Of a DNA stretch of 64,000 bases, positions 59,830 to 64,000 are shown one piece after another. Below the pieces are notes generated by a model. That model was not told the origin of the DNA. It saw only the letters and a program-made list of their open reading frames with translations, and searched no databases. The stretch spans positions 310,001-374,000 of the forward strand of contig NW_025931631.1 in NCBI RefSeq assembly GCF_000764305.2, given 5' to 3'. Both the position numbers and the translations under genes were made by a program. This DNA comes from Hyalella azteca (Eukaryota > Arthropoda > Malacostraca > Amphipoda > Hyalellidae). Position 1 is the stretch's first letter. Every line of letters begins with the position of its first letter.

Positions 59830-59955
59830 CAAGCAGAGAGCAGAAGTAGATCTGATAAGCACTTTCCCTTAACTGGGTCACGATGACCCAAACATGGATG
59901 GATAGTGCATCGTTATTTCGACAAGATCTCACTCATTTCTCTGAATGTACCTTTC
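59830..59955 (+). repeat. Dispersed repeat copy (CTCATTTCTGTGAGTG family)
   Basis: GAGCAGAAGTAGATCTGA, TTAACTGGGTCACGATGACC, GTGCATCGTTATTTCGACAA and TCTCACTCATTTCTCTGAAT follow the order of the other copies. Confidence 0.65.
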
Positions 59956-59959
59956 TGGT

Positions 59960-61725
59960 AGGACCTTCAGTTAACTTCATGGTTATCTTCTTGAAGCTCG
60001 AACTTTAGTTCAGATACGAGTAATATAATAACTTTGTTTCCATTGTGCTAGATTGGATTGTATATTGGTTTATAATGTCATCCAATTTATTGTGTTGAAA
60101 AATATTGTATTTTTAATAAATAATACTATTATTTTAATCAATATTATCATTAAATTATTCAAGAGCCTGATCTTGTATAGAAACCGTCATTGAGAAGAAA
60201 ATATAAGCAACCCAGTGTCGTGAAATTCGCATGAGCTCAAGAAATTTCAGTATGTAATTATGCCGTGTGAATCAATCGGTATAATGATCCCAAATCAGAA
60301 AACAATTTTTACGAGAGAGTTTTTCGGTCGATAAATCTGTCCGAGTCAAACATTACATTTATACGATCCCAATCAAGTCCGTCCGCATGATATCGACGAG
60401 CTTCAAACCCTTCTTTTATAGATGAGGAGCCTTTGGTTTAAATGTCATGTCCAAAATTTGAGAGAATTTTTCCGGCAGTATAAATACATAAGATCATTTA
60501 TTTTCTCATTTCCTGAGAGCATCGCTTGCAGAAATTCAAATTGGGAAAAAAATAAGGACCCGACAACATTTTCACGTTCTAGATCCAGCTTCCCACATGA
60601 CAGGATTTGAAGAAAGTACAACAAATGCATTGTTTTTGCTTACTTTTCACATACTTTTTTAAGAAAACTTATAAGTTTCAAAGTGTCAACAAATAAAAAC
60701 AGTTTATAAGCAGACAGAGGATGAAATTGAATCATTTTATGTTTACACATAAATCACGATATGTTTGACAAGTTTATTTTGAAATCTGTGTTACGTGATC
60801 CTATATATAAAACAGAAATGAGTTCAAATTTTCATAAATTTAATGCTTTTTCATTCATTTCATATGTGGCACTTTCAGAGCAAGAATTTAAATTTTGACC
60901 TCGCATTCACTTTTTGTTTCCGTATTGCTCATCCTGTTTCTCTTAACAAGAAAGTTTCGTGTAATTTCCCCCTTTGTCGGCGTCATCACAGAACTTTTAA
61001 TAACACTCGCAGAACACACCGAACTTTTGGCAGCCTTCAGGGCCGCTAATTTGAGTTCTTTCACGGCAAAATTGTTCTCAAAAATCCTAATTAAATATTT
61101 CATATTTAAAATCTCATATCTCATAGAAAATATTTAGAAGTAAATTCTGCCGCGTCCTACCAATTCCATAGGAACAATGTAGTAATTTTTTTTCATTTCT
61201 TCCTGCAGCAAATTTATTTCGTTTTTGAAGCGAATCAGCCCTGAATGATCGAGTCCGTAAATAAAAATATTAGACTTCCTCTGTTCATTTTGTTAGTAAA
61301 TCATAGTCTTCAGTTGAAAGATGCATTGAATTTCAATTGTAAAGTGAGGAGGCTTTCACAGTTTTCTTCGTCGATTAATGAGTACTAACATTAATTAGAG
61401 AGTTGAACAATTTTTGCGCATTCAGGAAAAATTTTAAAATGGTGAGAAAATCTCAGAAATTTAAAAAGTTGAATAAAAACAATGGATTTTGTTCTCAATT
61501 CACAACTTAAGCGTCGGTTTATTTATGTTCAGAACTTTACTCTTTATCAACTGATACTGAAATTTCATCGTTTGCACTCACTGTGAGCAAGCAGTTCTAA
61601 CTTATTGTTTGGGCTTGAATAAGGTATATATTGAATGTTATTAAATTTTACATAAACAAGGTGAATATTAAAAATTTGTATTTAAGTGAAAAGTATACAT
61701 ATATTTATTGAACACGCGCGATTAA
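59960..61725. other. Intergenic AT-rich stretch, no gene recognised
   Basis: Only short frames. Two opposing frames at 60888-61137 were examined, but neither shows a domain nor receptor-like hydrophobicity supported by splice sites. Confidence 0.4.
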
Positions 61726-61731
61726 TGACCA

Positions 61732-61946
61732 GAGAATTTAAAAATGTAAATTTACAGTGCTGAAAAATTCTTCAGATGACGTTGATTGAACAAAATGTAG
61801 GTTTAAGGATGTAATTTTAATTTATTAACGACGTTTCGAGTGTGACAAAATTCATTGTCAAATTATTAGAAGCATTGAATACTGAAATTTTGGTGGAATT
61901 AAGTACTTGATACACGTAAAAATGATACAACACGAAAATTTTTAAC
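61732..61946 (+). repeat. Single-arm copy of the 37-425 palindrome family
   Basis: It starts TTAATGACCAGAGAA, passes TTATTAACGACGTTTCGAGT and AGAAGCATTGAATACTGAAA and continues into the loop sequence (GATACACGTAAAAATGATAC) of the palindromic copy. There is no inverted second arm. Confidence 0.75.
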
Positions 61947-62077
61947 CGTGAACATAACTCCGATACAACCTCAAAGTTCAGAAAATGCAGCAGTTGCGAA
62001 ATGGATGCTGGAGTCCAATGCGTAGAGTTGAGGGCTTCAGATATCGTCGTTCCGATGATGTCGGGAGACTGCAGGAT

Positions 62078-62390
62078 GACGATGCTGGTGGGTTCCTCCA
62101 GCACTGCATGACGATGCTGGTGGGTTCCTCCAGCACTGCATTACGATGCTGGTGGGTTCCTCCAGCACTGCATGACGATGCTGGTGGGTTCCTCCAGCAC
62201 TGCATGACGATGCTGGTGGGTTCCTCCAGCTCTGCATGACGATGCTGGTGGGTTCCTCCAGCTCTGCATGACGATGCTGGTGGGTTCCTCCAGCTCTGCT
62301 TGACGATGCTGGTGGGTTCCTCCAGCTCTGCATGATGATGCTGGTGGGTTCCTCCAGCTCTGCATGATGATGCTGGTTAGTGCCTCCAGC
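62078..62390. repeat. 32-bp minisatellite
   Basis: Nearly ten head-to-tail units of GATGCTGGTGGGTTCCTCCA plus GCTCTGCATGAC, with only a few variants. As 32 is not a multiple of three, all three frames per strand cycle through the same 32-residue repeat and stay open (WRNPPASS, GGTHQHR, LEEPTSIV). No spacers, so it is not a CRISPR array. Confidence 0.95.
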
Positions 62391-62725
62391 ACAGTGGGAG
62401 AGACAGTCAGGAGTGGCAGTCTTGTTGAGTTTGACGTTGTCAAGGGTGTCATGGTGCCTGTTGAATATTATTCAACGTGGATCTTGAGATGAAGTTGCGT
62501 GATTGTAATGCATTGCGACCTGGTTTGATCTCAATAATAATTTTTTATTGATCATTTGGAGATATTTATTACTAAGCTATTTATAGAGAAGTTACTTAGA
62601 AATCGTAGCTTTAGGTATTTTTTGTAGATACCTACTTTATATCGCAGAGTTTTATTTCATCTTTGGCAGATTCAACTTTTTCTACGCACGTTTGATCTTT
62701 TCAAAGTAGATGTTCGAGAACATTT

Positions 62726-64000
62726 TCATGCTCTTTGAGGTCGAGAATCTTTAATAGAGGAATCTTGCATCTGCATGATGATGATTACGAAACCCAGCAC
62801 GGAATGCAGCACCTGAAAATAAATACCTGATAATCAATGACTTTCTTCCGTCAATAATGATTAGATAATACTGATAGCAATGGAAATAATTTTCTACCGA
62901 CGTTATTCATTTAGAAAATTTTAAGGTCTAATAAAATGAATGAGTGTCCAACGGGGCACGAACCATCAGAGTACGTACGTATAACGGGCTACGCTATTAA
63001 CTCTGGAGAGAGTAAACATGAGCGTTATTTTCATATTACAGGAGAAGCTTATTTTTGAGGTGATTATAGTACACGATTAATGATAAAAATATCTTCTTCT
63101 ACTTACGTTCTATTTTTATACAGTGAATAACCAAATTTATTGACATTATTATTATTATTATTTTTCTCCCACAACACTAGCAAAGAGCAGACGTAGCAAT
63201 GGGCTAAACTGGGCCAGAACTGCGTAAGGATTACCTTCACAAAGACAATAAGCGTATCATTATTTGGACGAAGTCTCGCTCATTTCTGTGAGTGAAGTGT
63301 AAGTGCAAGTCAGGACTACCTACACAAAGACAATAAGTGTATCATTATTTGGACGAAGTCTCGCTCATTTCTGTGAGTGAAGTGTGAGTGCTACTGAATT
63401 GGACACTCACGGCGATGAGGGAGCCGCGCGTCAGGCTGTACGCCCGACCGATTGTCACCGGCGCCATATTTTCCAGTCGGGTTACAATGCTCGCGATCTT
63501 TGACAAATGGAAAAATTAAACATATAAAATAGGGAAAAACAAATGAAAACATAAAATTTTCCATCCTCTTTTTAAAATATCAAGTTAGAATATCCATCCA
63601 AATCACTAAAAGCTTCTATTTTAGGTTCAAAGTGAATACATCTGCATATTAGAATGATTTAACGGTGTCTAATATAACGGACGTCGCAAATAAAACTGTG
63701 CACCTTATACACAAAAGCCTAGTTCATTAGTAAAATTTTTTCGATTAGCTTTCCAACCACATAGTGTAATTTTAACTAGAAAAGAATGAGTTTTTAAATG
63801 TACCTGAGCCAGAAAACCACAACTTTTTCATGGAACTCCGCAAGTAATCTGAAAATAAAAATTGGGCACTAAATGAGTGTCTACACAATAGTGAATGCTA
63901 ATGAATGCTGTATTGAAGCAGTTAGAATTAGAATAATAATTATTAAACTATTCTATTCGTTTTCAATACCTGCCTGCTGAACTGCACGTCCGTTAGGCCG
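62726..64000 (-). CDS. Gustatory-receptor-like gene, 3' exons (5' end outside window)
   Basis: Three phase-0 exons: 63970 to beyond 64000 (ending GLTDVQFSRQ), 63411-63497 and 62726-62812 with stop. Together they read FSRQ-IASIVTRLE..MAPVTIGRAYSLTRGSLIA-VLHSVLGFVIIIMQMQ, the pattern of the conserved seventh membrane segment of arthropod gustatory receptors (polar helix, then F/Y.LTR..L, then a hydrophobic segment ending in Q). The canonical TY before the end is replaced (FVII), so the family call is moderate. It is transcribed toward the other receptor exon at 58341-58973, suggesting a small tandem receptor cluster. Confidence 0.5.
63181..63390 (+). repeat. Dispersed repeat, locally duplicated (82-bp period)
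   Basis: GAGCAGACGTAGCAATGGGC, then two copies of CACAAAGACAATAAG(C/T)GTAT, CATTATTTGGACGAAGTCTC and GCTCATTTCTGTGAGTGAAG. The second copy ends 20 bp from the donor of receptor exon 63411-63497. Confidence 0.8.

Noticed and set aside
60888..61137. Opposing 78- and 80-aa frames between the receptor fragments
   Set aside because: They show no receptor-like membrane pattern with matching splice sites and no domain.
61978..62452. Several overlapping 75-103 aa frames, and a CRISPR-like look
   Set aside because: They are frames of a head-to-tail 32-bp repeat with no unique spacers.
63804..63848. Candidate 45-nt exon (-) between receptor exons
   Set aside because: It has AG/GT edges, but in the phase needed to join the neighbouring exons it contains a stop. 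Skipping it gives a coherent protein.

Overview
This is eukaryotic nuclear DNA, most likely from an arthropod and plausibly a crustacean. It is AT-rich, the genes are split by GT-AG introns, and there are two fragments of gustatory-type receptors. The rest is crowded with non-LTR retrotransposons, tRNA-derived SINEs, BEL/Pao, Harbinger, piggyBac-like, hAT-like and Tc1/mariner-like remnants, and many minisatellites. The species cannot be fixed from the sequence alone. No rRNA, functional tRNA or CRISPR array was seen.

Left third (1-23.8 kb): a carbonyl reductase (CBR1-like, short-chain dehydrogenase) cluster. Gene B (+, 6827-12266) and gene C (-, 16349-22259) are convergent paralogues. Each has six coding exons with matching intron phases and looks intact (292 and 287 aa). 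A third copy, A (1499-2319), holds only exons 5 and 6 and lies inside a segmental duplication of B's 3' end. In copy A a 1.5-kb Harbinger-type element sits in the duplicated 3' UTR and itself contains a BEL/Pao fragment. Exons 2 and 5 of B and C are far more alike than exons 3, 4 and 6, which suggests gene conversion.

Middle (24-39.5 kb): a transposon- and minisatellite-rich stretch, then a minus-strand tandem-C2 (synaptotagmin-like) gene. Seven 3' coding exons were found between 28537 and 37579; its 5' exons were not. Two of its C2B exons have their 3' splice-site edges tandemly duplicated into the upstream intron.

39.5-49 kb holds two large minisatellites, a long-TIR MITE, a piggyBac-like element and a broken LINE endonuclease region, with no host gene I recognise.

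Right third (49.2-64 kb): an F-box/FIST gene resembling FBXO22 (+, ten coding exons, 509 aa), with a SINE and LINE pieces in its introns. Next come a 5' exon and, at the right edge, the 3' exons of two gustatory-receptor-like genes on the minus strand. A 32-bp minisatellite lies between them.

The genes do not form a pathway. They are an NADPH-dependent carbonyl reductase cluster, a membrane-trafficking-type C2 protein, a ubiquitin-ligase adaptor and chemoreceptors. All exon coordinates were derived by hand from reading frame, GT-AG boundaries and phase continuity.
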